A stretch of DNA of 64,000 bases, from the NCBI GenBank assembly GCA_902776475.1, contig CACYQD010000007.1:1-64000 (forward strand), read 5' to 3'. The first letter of the stretch is position 1. Each line of letters opens with the position of its first letter. Origin of the DNA: an uncultured Prevotellaceae bacterium. Its GTDB lineage: Bacteria > Bacteroidota > Bacteroidia > Bacteroidales > Bacteroidaceae. Under the pieces are notes generated by a model. It had not been told where the DNA came from and searched no databases. It was given only the letters and a program-made list of their open reading frames with translations. Below, piece after piece: positions 35,953-48,380 of the stretch. The position numbers and the translations under genes were made by a program.

Positions 35953-35983
35953 CAAAAGTAGGCATTAATCCTTTGATACCAAA
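35953..35983 (-). promoter_or_regulatory. Promoter of the thioredoxin-DUF6029-Omp28 operon
   Basis: On the minus strand TTTG (35980-35983), 19 bases, then TACTTTTG (35953-35960): a full consensus match. Transcription should start near 35947, about 20 bases before the thioredoxin ATG. Confidence 0.78.
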
Positions 35984-36022
35984 TGCACGCACGTTAAAAT
36001 ATGTTTATTGCGCATAAAAATA

Positions 36023-36070
36023 CCATGCCCATGCATGGTCTCCACTTTAGAAGACCATGCATGAGCATGG
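36023..36070 (-). terminator. 19-bp inverted repeat after the GH51 gene
   Basis: The arms 36023-36041 and 36052-36070 are complementary apart from one base, around a 10-base loop; both contain ATGCATGGTCT or its complement. It lies 16 bp past the GH51 stop and just before the next operon's promoter. Reading in the minus direction, an A/T-rich stretch follows without a long U-run. It most likely ends the glycosidase transcript. Confidence 0.65.
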
Positions 36071-36085
36071 CGTGGTACAGGGATG

Positions 36086-38017
36086 TCAGAATCTCAGCAC
36101 GAGGAAACTCTTGGCGGGCACATCAACCTTGAGCTGATTGCCGTCACCCTCGAAGCTGGCCTCAACAGGCCGGATCTGTTCCGGTTTGCCCACCAGGTTC
36201 TCCATGGCAGGATTGCCTGAGAGCAGGATACCTTTGACCTTGCCCACCTTCTTCAATCCCTTGAAGGTGATGACCACCTCCTGACGCTTGTCGGCGGAAT
36301 TGGCCAGTTTGACGATATACTGTTTGGCATCCTTGTCAAGGACTGCGCTGGCATAAAGTCCATCCTGTCCGGTCAGTGGTTTGTCGGCCTCCGTGATCTT
36401 GAGCACGTTGGTACCCTTGTTGGTGCCATAGAGCATCTGCACGTACCAGTTGGCGGAACGGGTACTGGTGAGGTTGTCATACCAGATGAGGTCGGGTTTC
36501 CACTGCCATCCCTCGACATGAGCGAACAACGGAGCATAGGTAGCCTGCAAGACCACATCGGCGTTGCGCTCCAGACCTGTCATGAAAGCAGCCTCGGAGA
36601 GCGCAGCCTCCCAGTTGTTGAGGTCACCCTTGCCGTGGGCGGCATATTCACCTGCGAAGACCTTCGGGCCCTTCCGGTCGTAGCTGTCATATCGGGCGGC
36701 ATTGTCGAGGAACCACTGCGGCGGTTTGTAGTAATGCTCATCCACGAGGTCCACCTTGAGCCGACGCATCTCCTGCCAGCCATAGTCGAAGTCCTTGCCA
36801 TCGGCAGAAGGTCCGCTGGTGCCGCAGATCTTGATGCCCGGATATTTGGCGCGGATGGCGGTGATGAACTTCTCCAGACGCGGTGGATAGAGCTCACCCC
36901 ACTGTTCGTTGCCCACACCGATCTGCTTGAGGTTGAAGGGAGTGGGATGTCCCATGTCGGCGCGCAGCTTTCCCCATTTGGTATCGGTTGAGCCATTGGC
37001 GAACTCGATCAGGTCGAGGGCATCGTCAATATAGGACTGCAGGTCATCGACGGCCACGTGGGCATCCTCAGAATGGTTCTGGAACTGGCAGGCCAGGCCA
37101 CAGCTCACCACGGGAAGGGGTTCGGCACCGATTTTCTCGGAGAGAATGAAGAACTCATAGAATCCCAGACCATAGGACTGGAAGTAATTGGGATACATGC
37201 GATGGGCGAAGGTGTAGTTCCAGCGGTTCTCATTGAGCGGACGGTTCTCCACCTGTCCGACGGAGTTTTTCCACTGGTAACGGGTTTCCAGGTCCGTACC
37301 TTCGACGATGCAGCCGCCAGGGAACCTGAAGATGCCCGGATGGAGGTCTTCCAGATCTTTCACCAAGTCAGCCCGCAGTCCGTTCCAGTTGTCGGAGGGG
37401 AAGAGCGACACATGGTCGAGGTCGACACCCTCAGCGGTCTCGAGGAAGATGCGCATCAGACCCTTGGGGTCTGTCACGTTGGGCGTCAGCGAGGCGGTGT
37501 ATTTCTTCCAGTTATTACTGTTGATGTTGATGCGCTGGCGCGTGATGATGCCATTGCGGGAATCAACCAGTTCGACGCGGATCCTCGCCGGTTTGCTGCC
37601 AGCGTCATGCAGACGGGCATAGACCGAGAAATCATAGCGGAGTCCTTTCTTGAAGCCCATACCGAAGAAGCCCCGGTTTTCCAGGCCCGTGCGCTTCTCG
37701 ATATGTCCGGAGTCGCCGAGCACGACGTAATGGGGATTGCGGTCGAAAGCAGGTCTTGCATCGCTCACCTGCACATTGCCGAAGACATTCCACCCCATCA
37801 AACGGTCGGGGAACTCAAATGAGCGATTCTCGACCATCTCGGCATAGAGTCCGCCGTCGGCACCGAAGTTGATGTCCTCGAAGAAGATGCCATACATAGT
37901 AGGCTGAATGACCGCTCCGGGCTTGTTGGCCTTCACTGTGAGTTGTCGTTGCGCACTGGCTGGCATGAACGACATGGCAGCGAGCACCACAATGCATAAG
38001 ATTAGATTTCTTTTCAT
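36086..38017 (-). CDS. Alpha-L-arabinofuranosidase, GH51
   Basis: 643 residues from ATG 38017, chosen because MKRNLILCIVVLAAMSFMPASA is a signal peptide; the longer frame adds an implausible N-terminus. The GH51 core shows YGIFFEDINFGADGGLYAEM, acid/base Glu371 in IGVGNEQWGE and nucleophile Glu457 in VFAGEYAAH. It removes arabinofuranose side chains from arabinan, arabinogalactan or arabinoxylan, probably in the periplasm. It is the last of four enzyme genes transcribed together (GH154-type, GH105, GH2, GH51), whose combined specificity points to pectic side chains or arabinogalactan. Confidence 0.93.
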   Translation of the reverse strand: MKRNLILCIVVLAAMSFMPASAQRQLTVKANKPGAVIQPTMYGIFFEDINFGADGGLYAEMVENRSFEFPDRLMGWNVFGNVQVSDARPAFDRNPHYVVLGDSGHIEKRTGLENRGFFGMGFKKGLRYDFSVYARLHDAGSKPARIRVELVDSRNGIITRQRININSNNWKKYTASLTPNVTDPKGLMRIFLETAEGVDLDHVSLFPSDNWNGLRADLVKDLEDLHPGIFRFPGGCIVEGTDLETRYQWKNSVGQVENRPLNENRWNYTFAHRMYPNYFQSYGLGFYEFFILSEKIGAEPLPVVSCGLACQFQNHSEDAHVAVDDLQSYIDDALDLIEFANGSTDTKWGKLRADMGHPTPFNLKQIGVGNEQWGELYPPRLEKFITAIRAKYPGIKICGTSGPSADGKDFDYGWQEMRRLKVDLVDEHYYKPPQWFLDNAARYDSYDRKGPKVFAGEYAAHGKGDLNNWEAALSEAAFMTGLERNADVVLQATYAPLFAHVEGWQWKPDLIWYDNLTSTRSANWYVQMLYGTNKGTNVLKITEADKPLTGQDGLYASAVLDKDAKQYIVKLANSADKRQEVVITFKGLKKVGKVKGILLSGNPAMENLVGKPEQIRPVEASFEGDGNQLKVDVPAKSFLVLRF

Positions 38018-38088
38018 CTGTAGTTGTTTTTGATGATTACTTATAGTTATAGGTTGTTTGTGGATTTCCCAAAACACATCTCCACCGC

Positions 38089-42421
<4,333 letters not shown>

Positions 42422-42461
42422 GGTTATGCTTGAAGGTGGAACGTGGAGCGGAGCGGGATGG

Positions 42462-43736
42462 TCACCATTTGTCGGGAGTGGCAGGGCCGTCTGCCCAACG
42501 GTGATCTTTTGGGAAGGGCTTTCCGCCCCATGCCTTCACCTGTGTCCATGGCTGAGCCTCGTCAGTCCAGAAGGGATGGTTGGCGGGTAGTCCGAGGGGC
42601 ATGAACATCAACGAGGTCATATACAGACTGCCATTGTTGGTGTACCAGTCGGCGGTCTCGGGCTGTGAACCGCAGAAACCGATGGTGAGGTAACCGCCTT
42701 CGTTGAAATTGTTCTGGAAATCAAACATCCGGTGCATCACCTGGGTCAGGGCGGCACGCACCTGTCCGTTGGAGAGTTCGGAGGGCAACTGCTGATACCA
42801 GGCCATCAGTGCGAGAGGCTGCATGGCGGCCAGACGGTAAGGCGTGCTGCGGCCGATAACGGGGAAGGTGCCTTCGGGAGAGATGAAGCGCTCGAGGATG
42901 ATGGCGAATTTCTGTGCCCTTTTGAGTGCCCGGTCGTAGTATTTCTTATAGTCGATGCGCGTATTGGCCCTGGCATCAACCATGGCCTGCAAGGTCTCCA
43001 GGTACATGGCATGGAAGACATAGCTGGAGTAGTAGTCGAAAGCAAAGACGGGGCCGTCGGCATACCAGCCGTCACCCACATACCACTCCTCGGTCTTCCG
43101 GCAAGCGGTGTTGACACGGAACTCATCGTAGGGAGCGCCACATTTCGCCAGGAAACTCTCCAGCACCGAGGAGAAGAGAAACCAGTTGGTGTAAGGAGGA
43201 TCGACACGGCGCAATCCCGTGAACTCCTTGATGTAACGCTGCTTGGTGGTCTCATCGAGAGGCTTCCACAACTGGTCGTAGGCCCGGAGGAAGCTCTCTG
43301 CCACATAGGCCGCATCGACCAAGGCCTGTCCGGCGCCATTCCACAACAGGTAATCGGGCGAAGCAGGATCGACGGCATTCTTGTAACTGGCCAGGGCCCA
43401 CTCCCGCAACTGCCTGCGCTGCTGTCCCTCTTGCGTGTCATCGTCGGGCAATGAAAGCCAAGGCGCGATGCCGGCCATCAGCCGTCCGAAAGTCTCCATG
43501 AAGACCACTTTGCGGTTGCGGTTGTCAAAACTGGGACTGTATTCGGTCTGCATGTTTTTCTGCAACTCACCCTTAGCCATGTTTTCCAATACGGGACGTG
43601 CGATCTGATAAGCCATCGATGTCCAATACTGCCGGTCGGTCTGCTGCACCTTTTTGGGTTTGGCGGCACTGGCATAAAAGAAAGGGCAAATCACCAAAAC
43701 TGCGATAAGCCACGCATTTTGAATCTTGCTGCGCAT
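42462..43736 (-). CDS. DUF2264 / GH154-type glycosidase
   Basis: 424 residues from ATG 43736, chosen so that MRSKIQNAWLIAVLVICPFF is the signal peptide. Family features are METFGRLMAGIAPWLSLPDDD, RRVDPPYTNWFLFSS, VGDGWYADGPVFAFDYYSSYVFH and RSTPYRLAAMQPLAL, in a mainly helical protein. DUF2264 is now linked to glycoside hydrolase family GH154, where a beta-glucuronidase activity is described for pectin (rhamnogalacturonan-II) breakdown. The exact activity here is inferred. It is the first gene of the four-enzyme operon; a minus-strand TAAGTTTG box is 31 bp upstream. Confidence 0.85.
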   Translation of the reverse strand: MRSKIQNAWLIAVLVICPFFYASAAKPKKVQQTDRQYWTSMAYQIARPVLENMAKGELQKNMQTEYSPSFDNRNRKVVFMETFGRLMAGIAPWLSLPDDDTQEGQQRRQLREWALASYKNAVDPASPDYLLWNGAGQALVDAAYVAESFLRAYDQLWKPLDETTKQRYIKEFTGLRRVDPPYTNWFLFSSVLESFLAKCGAPYDEFRVNTACRKTEEWYVGDGWYADGPVFAFDYYSSYVFHAMYLETLQAMVDARANTRIDYKKYYDRALKRAQKFAIILERFISPEGTFPVIGRSTPYRLAAMQPLALMAWYQQLPSELSNGQVRAALTQVMHRMFDFQNNFNEGGYLTIGFCGSQPETADWYTNNGSLYMTSLMFMPLGLPANHPFWTDEAQPWTQVKAWGGKPFPKDHRWADGPATPDKW

Positions 43737-43767
43737 ATAGAATTCGTTTTTAAGCACATATTTCGTG

Positions 43768-43775
43768 CAAACTTA
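43768..43775 (-). promoter_or_regulatory. -7 box of the glycosidase operon
   Basis: TAAGTTTG on the minus strand fits TAnnTTTG and lies 31 bp before the first gene's ATG (43736). No TTTG is seen at the proper distance upstream, which would suit an activator-dependent promoter. Confidence 0.5.
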
Positions 43776-43850
43776 CAAAAAAACTTCGACATTTAGGGTA
43801 ATAGACATAAGAAATGTTCCAAATCATGGCTTTCTGCAAACGAAAAAAAG

Positions 43851-43858
43851 TATCTTTG
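43851..43858 (+). promoter_or_regulatory. -7 box of the hydrolase-fusion gene
   Basis: TATCTTTG on the plus strand, 23 bp before the ATG at 43882; the -33 region is poor. The two divergent boxes here and at 43768 share a 144-bp intergenic space. Confidence 0.5.
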
Positions 43859-43881
43859 CACCATAAATCGCATCATTTACT

Positions 43882-44880
43882 ATGAGTGACAACCCATTTG
43901 TGAAACAATTTCCCGACCTGATGGCCGGCAAGAAGGTGATGTATGTACACGGATTCGGGTCTTCGGCGCAATCCGGCACGGTCAGTCGCCTGCGCACCGT
44001 ACTCTGCAATGCCACCGTTATCGCTGAAGACATGCCCCTGCATCCAGAGGAAGCACTGACCCTGCTGCACAGGCTCTGCGAGGAGGAGAAGCCCGACCTG
44101 ATCCTCGGCACCTCCATGGGCGGTATGTACACCGAGATGCTCTATGGTTTCGACCGCATCGTCATCAACCCCGCTTTCCAGATCGGAGAGACGATGACCG
44201 ATCATGGCATGACCGGGCACCAGACCTATCAAAACCCCCGTCAGGACGGTGTACAGAAATTCTTTGTCGACAACAACCTGGTGAAGGAATACAAAAAAGT
44301 GTCGGCCATGTGCTTCAGCGGTGTCACTGACGAGGAGCGCCGACGTGTATGGGGCCTTTTCGGCGATGAAGACAAGACCGTCGATACCTTTGACCTGTTC
44401 AGGGAGCACTACCCCACCGCCATCCATTTCCACGGGGAGCACCGGATGGACGACCGTTCGTATATGCATGCCGTGATGCCCGTCATCCGCTGGATTGATG
44501 ACCTGCAGGAAAAGCGGCAGCGGCCTGTGGTCCTCATCAGCATGGAAGCAGCCTGCGACGCCTTTGGAAAACCGAGAAGCAGTGTGCAGAAAGCCTTCCG
44601 CCGACTGATTGAGTCCTATCAGGTCTATCTCGTGAACTCCGCCGACTTCAACCACCGTGGAGAAATGGCAGACGTCCTCTCCTGGGCCGAACAGTATTTC
44701 GATGCCCCTGCCTACAACCACGTCATCCTGACCTGTCAGAAGCACCTTCTGCTGGGTGATTACCTCATCGACACCGTTGCCTGTGACAATTTCATGGGTA
44801 CAGTCATCCCCTTCGGCAGCGAGACGTTCAAGACCTGGGAAGAGGTCATCACGTTTTTTGACCGCTTAGGTGGACAATAG
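43882..44880 (+). CDS. YqiA/YcfP-type alpha/beta hydrolase fused to a degenerate NT5C-like HAD domain
   Basis: 332 residues. Residues 1-210 form a small alpha/beta hydrolase: VMYVHGFGSSAQSGT, nucleophile elbow GTSMGGMY (Ser78), probable Asp162 in FGDEDK and His187 in GEHRM. Residues 215-332 resemble the 5'(3')-deoxyribonucleotidase (NT5C) branch of the HAD superfamily in their second half (KHLLLGDYLIDT, IPFGSETFKTWEEVI). However, where such enzymes have DMDG, this one has SMEA: Ser220 and Glu222 replace both catalytic aspartates. The second domain is therefore probably not a phosphatase and may bind a ligand or fold as a scaffold. Cytoplasmic, monocistronic; its last 15 bases overlap the end of clpA on the other strand. 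Confidence 0.75.
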   Translation: MSDNPFVKQFPDLMAGKKVMYVHGFGSSAQSGTVSRLRTVLCNATVIAEDMPLHPEEALTLLHRLCEEEKPDLILGTSMGGMYTEMLYGFDRIVINPAFQIGETMTDHGMTGHQTYQNPRQDGVQKFFVDNNLVKEYKKVSAMCFSGVTDEERRRVWGLFGDEDKTVDTFDLFREHYPTAIHFHGEHRMDDRSYMHAVMPVIRWIDDLQEKRQRPVVLISMEAACDAFGKPRSSVQKAFRRLIESYQVYLVNSADFNHRGEMADVLSWAEQYFDAPAYNHVILTCQKHLLLGDYLIDTVACDNFMGTVIPFGSETFKTWEEVITFFDRLGGQ

Positions 44881-47127
44881 TGTGTTTTTGGAGTTGAGGA
44901 TGAGTTGTTTCGCCTGAGAAGCCGAGTCCTCCGAAGACAGTCCGATTTCCACATGGCCGCCGTCGCGGAGACATCCGAAAAGGATCTCACGCATCAGCAA
45001 CGGTTTGAGGTCATGGGCAATCACACGGTCAAGTTCACGGGCACCGTATTCCCTGGTGAAACCTTTGGCGAGCAACCACTCGCGCGCATCCTCCGTCATC
45101 GTCATCGTGACCTTCCTGACTTCCAGTTTCTGAGACAGTTCGCGCAATTTCTTATCCAGGATCATGCCGGCCATCACACGGTCCATGTCATTGAACACCA
45201 CCGTGGCCGACAAGCGGTTGATAAACTCGGGCTTGAACGTCCGCTTCACCTGCCGCATCATCGCCTCTCCTGCCGGCACACGGGCGCCAAAACCCACAGA
45301 GGCCTGCGAGGCATACTGCGCACCGGCATTCGAAGTCATGATGAGCACCACGTTGCGGAAATCCGCCTTGCGGCCCTTGTTGTCCGTCAGACGGGCATAA
45401 TCCATCACCTGCAGGAGGATATTGTAGATGTCGGGATGGGCTTTCTCGATCTCGTCGAGCAGCAACACGCAGTTGGGGGTCTTGCGGATGGCATCGGTCA
45501 GCAAACCGCCGTCCTCGTATCCCACATAACCCGCCGGTGAACCAATCAACTTCGCCACCGTGTGTTTCTCCGTATATTCACTCATGTCAAAGCGCAGGAG
45601 CTGCACGCCCATCTCCTGGGCCAGCACCTTGGCCACCTCGGTCTTTCCCACTCCTGTGGGACCCACAAACAAGAGTGAGGCCAACGGCTTGTCCTCTTCC
45701 AGAAGTCCTGCCTTCGACATCTGGATGGCCTCCACGACCTGCCTGACAGCCTCGTCCTGACCATAGATTCTCTCCAGGATACGCGTCTGAAGGGTCTCCA
45801 GACTTGCATTGTCCTCTTCCTTCATGGCCATGGCATCCACCTTGCACACCTTCGAGAGGATCTCAGAGACCAGGGCCTTGTCCACCACGTTGCCCAACTC
45901 CTCCGACGGATGGATCTCCCGGTAGGCACCAGCCTCGTCAATCAGGTCGATGGCCTTGTCGGGCAAGAAACGGTCGTTGACAAACTTCGCACTGGCACTG
46001 ACCGCATAAGAGATGACCTCATCGGGATAGACCACATGATGAAACTCCTCATATTTCGCTTTCAGTCCCATGATGATACGCACGGTCTCGTCGACGGACG
46101 GTTCATCGATATCAATCTGCTGGAAACGCCGGACAATGCCCCTGCTCTTGGAAAAGAAGCGATTGAATTCCTCGTAAGTCGTGGAACCGATGAAACGGAT
46201 GTCGCCGGCATCGAGATAGGGCTTGAGCATGTTGGAGGCATCCATCGAACCGTCGCCAGTGCGCCCCGCCCCCACCAGGTTGTGGATCTCGTCAATATAG
46301 ACAATGGCGTTGCCTTCACGCCTCACCCCTTCCATGATGGTCTTGATGCGCTTCTCGAAATCTCCCCTGAACTGCGTACCGGCCAGGAGCGTTCCCAGGT
46401 CCAACTGGTAAATACGGCTCTTCTCCAGACGGGCGGGCACACGGCCTTCCACGATCCGCGCAGCGAGACCATAGACAAGGGCTGTCTTTCCCACACCGGG
46501 CTCTCCCACATGGAGGGGATTGTTTTTCTCCTTGCGGCACAGGACCTGGATGGTGCGCTCCAACTCCGCCTCCCTGCCGATCAGAGGGTTGTGGGAAGCC
46601 ACTTGGTCATTGAGGCAAACCACCTGGGTGCGCCAGGCTTCCTCATGACGGGTTTCTCCTGACTCCCCGGTCATGCTGTCTTCTTCCTCATAGCATGAAA
46701 TGAGCATGCTCATCCAATCCTCAACGGCCCCATCCACAGCCAGTTCCAGGTCATAACGGGCCTGGGAATCCTCCAGCGACAGGATGCCTTCCACCAAATG
46801 GGGGATGTCGATGTGGTCGGCACTGGAACTGACCACCTGCGTGGCAGCCACCTGGAGCACCTGCTGCATCTGTTCTGAGAGTTCCAAACTGCTGCCAGCA
46901 TCCTCAGGCACTTGTTCCACATCCGAGAGGAAGGCCACCAGACGGTTGCTCAGATCGCGGAGACAGTTGTCGCCGAACTCGTCAAAAGAGAAAGCGAAAG
47001 ACTGGTCCTCTGTAAGGGCCAGCAACAAGTGCTCGGGCATGATGAACTCATGGCGATAGCGCTGCTTGATCTTGATCGTGCGCTGGAGGGCTTCCGATGC
47101 ACGCTGTGTATATTGTGGCTGGGGCAT
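44866..47127 (-). CDS. clpA: ClpA, AAA+ unfoldase of the ClpAP protease
   Basis: 753 residues, the size of ClpA. Two Clp N-repeats are followed by two ATPase modules with Walker A GEPGVGKTALVYGLAA and GPTGVGKTEVAKVLAQ, Walker B pairs AIVYIDEIHNLVG and CVLLLDEIEKAHP, and SVGFGARVPAGEAM at the place of the ClpP-binding loop (VGF here, IGL in E. coli). It unfolds substrates for ClpP. The upstream clpS and aat genes complete an N-degron degradation unit. It begins 2 bp after clpS. clpP itself is not in the window. Confidence 0.94.
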   Translation of the reverse strand: MPQPQYTQRASEALQRTIKIKQRYRHEFIMPEHLLLALTEDQSFAFSFDEFGDNCLRDLSNRLVAFLSDVEQVPEDAGSSLELSEQMQQVLQVAATQVVSSSADHIDIPHLVEGILSLEDSQARYDLELAVDGAVEDWMSMLISCYEEEDSMTGESGETRHEEAWRTQVVCLNDQVASHNPLIGREAELERTIQVLCRKEKNNPLHVGEPGVGKTALVYGLAARIVEGRVPARLEKSRIYQLDLGTLLAGTQFRGDFEKRIKTIMEGVRREGNAIVYIDEIHNLVGAGRTGDGSMDASNMLKPYLDAGDIRFIGSTTYEEFNRFFSKSRGIVRRFQQIDIDEPSVDETVRIIMGLKAKYEEFHHVVYPDEVISYAVSASAKFVNDRFLPDKAIDLIDEAGAYREIHPSEELGNVVDKALVSEILSKVCKVDAMAMKEEDNASLETLQTRILERIYGQDEAVRQVVEAIQMSKAGLLEEDKPLASLLFVGPTGVGKTEVAKVLAQEMGVQLLRFDMSEYTEKHTVAKLIGSPAGYVGYEDGGLLTDAIRKTPNCVLLLDEIEKAHPDIYNILLQVMDYARLTDNKGRKADFRNVVLIMTSNAGAQYASQASVGFGARVPAGEAMMRQVKRTFKPEFINRLSATVVFNDMDRVMAGMILDKKLRELSQKLEVRKVTMTMTEDAREWLLAKGFTREYGARELDRVIAHDLKPLLMREILFGCLRDGGHVEIGLSSEDSASQAKQLILNSKNTLLST

Positions 47128-47129
47128 TT

Positions 47130-47432
47130 TTATTCAGGTAGATAGGTTAAACGAAGTGGATAGCCCTCGTCGCGGGCCATCTGGGTGGCACGGCGCACCT
47201 TCGACACAGCAATGTCGTAGGTATATACTCCCACGAGGGCCTTGTCGCTGTGATGCACCTTGAGCATGAGCGCCTGGGCCTCGACCTCGGTCTTGAAAAA
47301 AACGACGACAAGGATTTTCACGACAAATTCCATGGTCGTGAAATCATCATTGTGGATATAAACCTTGTAACGGCGGGGCTCGCGAAGATTGGTGCGCTGC
47401 CGTTCGCTGACGGAAGACTGCTGCTTTGCCAT
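47130..47432 (-). CDS. clpS: ClpS adaptor for N-degron substrates
   Basis: 100 residues. The core YKVYIHNDDFTTMEFVVKIL is the ClpS signature (NDD followed by TxMxFV, which forms the pocket for the N-terminal residue). The C-terminus ends ATQMARDEGYPLRLTYLPE. ClpS delivers proteins bearing destabilising N-terminal residues to ClpA. A consensus promoter sits directly upstream, so close that the transcript should begin within a few bases of the ATG. It is co-transcribed with clpA; aat, which makes N-degrons, is the next gene upstream on the same strand. Confidence 0.95.
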   Translation of the reverse strand: MAKQQSSVSERQRTNLREPRRYKVYIHNDDFTTMEFVVKILVVVFFKTEVEAQALMLKVHHSDKALVGVYTYDIAVSKVRRATQMARDEGYPLRLTYLPE

Positions 47433-47439
47433 AATGTTG

Positions 47440-47470
47440 CAAAAATAGCATTTCTCAACGACACAGCAAA
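47440..47470 (-). promoter_or_regulatory. Promoter of clpS-clpA
   Basis: On the minus strand TTTG (47467-47470), 19 bases, then TATTTTTG (47440-47447): full consensus. The predicted start (about 47434) is one or two bases from the clpS ATG (47432), so the mRNA would be leaderless or nearly so. It lies directly after the terminator of the candidate small RNA. Confidence 0.75.
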
Positions 47471-47479
47471 GAAAAGGGC

Positions 47480-47543
47480 AAAAAAAATGGGGCTCCGCTG
47501 AGTCCCTACCTTGTTAACCTTAAATCTAATACTATGAAAAACA
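47480..47543 (-). ncRNA. Candidate small RNA with own promoter and terminator
   Basis: The minus strand holds a -7 box TATCTTTG (47549-47556) preceded at 20 bases by CTTG (47577-47580), predicting a start near 47543. The following 64 bases include a TTAGATTTAAGGTTAACAAG stretch. They end in a hairpin GGGACTC-AGCG-GAGCCCC (47489-47506) plus eight T residues (A-run 47480-47487), a textbook intrinsic terminator. No reading frame fits. It could be a free small RNA or an attenuated leader for clpS; the separate clpS promoter just beyond favours a free RNA. The rest of the gap (47581-47697) shows no gene. Confidence 0.45.
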
Positions 47544-47697
47544 CATTGCAAAGATAATGGGTTTTCCATCTCTCTGCAAGTTTTTTCCCGATTTTTAGCA
47601 TTCTTTGTCCGATTTTCTTGATTTATATCAATTTTTAACAATTTATCCTTGAAAAATTACAGTCCAAACCAAGAACGGTGCGATATCTTTCAATCTG

Positions 47698-48360
47698 TCA
47701 CAAGTCGGGTGCATCGGCGTGAAGGATCTGCATATATTCGTCATAGGAGATATAACGCCCGCCCATCGACTTGAGGTGAGGGGTCTCAAACTGGCAATCG
47801 ATGATCGTGCCTCCATGTTCCTGAAGGAACCGGGCCAGATGAACCAGGGCCAGTTTGCTGCCGTTGGGAACCAGCGAGAACATGCTCTCCCCAAAGAAGG
47901 CCCGTCCGATATTGACGCCATACAGACCGCCAACCAAACGGCCTTCGTCCCATACCTCGGCGCTGGCCGCGAACCTCAACTGATGGAGGTGGGTATAGGC
48001 CTTGATCATGTCATCGCCCAACCAAGCACCTCTTTGCTGCCGGCGCCCGTCCACCTCGCTGCAAAGGCGTATCACGTCATCAAAAGCCATGTTGAAGGAA
48101 TACTCATAGCTATCCTTGAGGAGCAGGGTATGCATGGAGTGCGACACATGGATCTCGTCGGGGAAGATGACGAATCGTTTCATCGGACAGAACCACAGGA
48201 TCTCCTCATTGTCGCGGAAAGAATACCACGGGAAAATGCCGTTGCTATAAGCCAGCAGCAGGCGGTCGACCGAGAGGTCGCCGCCTACTGCCAATAGTCC
48301 GTCTGGCTCCCCGTAACGGGGGTCAGGAAACGTCAGTTCATCGGTGAGTTGAAAAACCAT
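47698..48360 (-). CDS. aat: Leucyl/phenylalanyl-tRNA--protein transferase
   Basis: 220 residues. Family motifs are FPDPRYGEPDGLLAVGGDLS, GIFPWYSFRDNEEILWFCP and GGLYGVNIGRAFFGESMFS. The enzyme adds Leu or Phe from charged tRNA to proteins with N-terminal Lys or Arg, turning them into ClpS substrates. It sits upstream of clpS and clpA on the same strand, so the tagging enzyme, adaptor and unfoldase are grouped. Its start is 20 bp after the stop of lepB, and it is probably expressed from the secDF-dapB-lepB transcript. Confidence 0.95.
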   Translation of the reverse strand: MVFQLTDELTFPDPRYGEPDGLLAVGGDLSVDRLLLAYSNGIFPWYSFRDNEEILWFCPMKRFVIFPDEIHVSHSMHTLLLKDSYEYSFNMAFDDVIRLCSEVDGRRQQRGAWLGDDMIKAYTHLHQLRFAASAEVWDEGRLVGGLYGVNIGRAFFGESMFSLVPNGSKLALVHLARFLQEHGGTIIDCQFETPHLKSMGGRYISYDEYMQILHADAPDL

Positions 48361-48380
48361 ACCTGAAAATCATGGGATGG

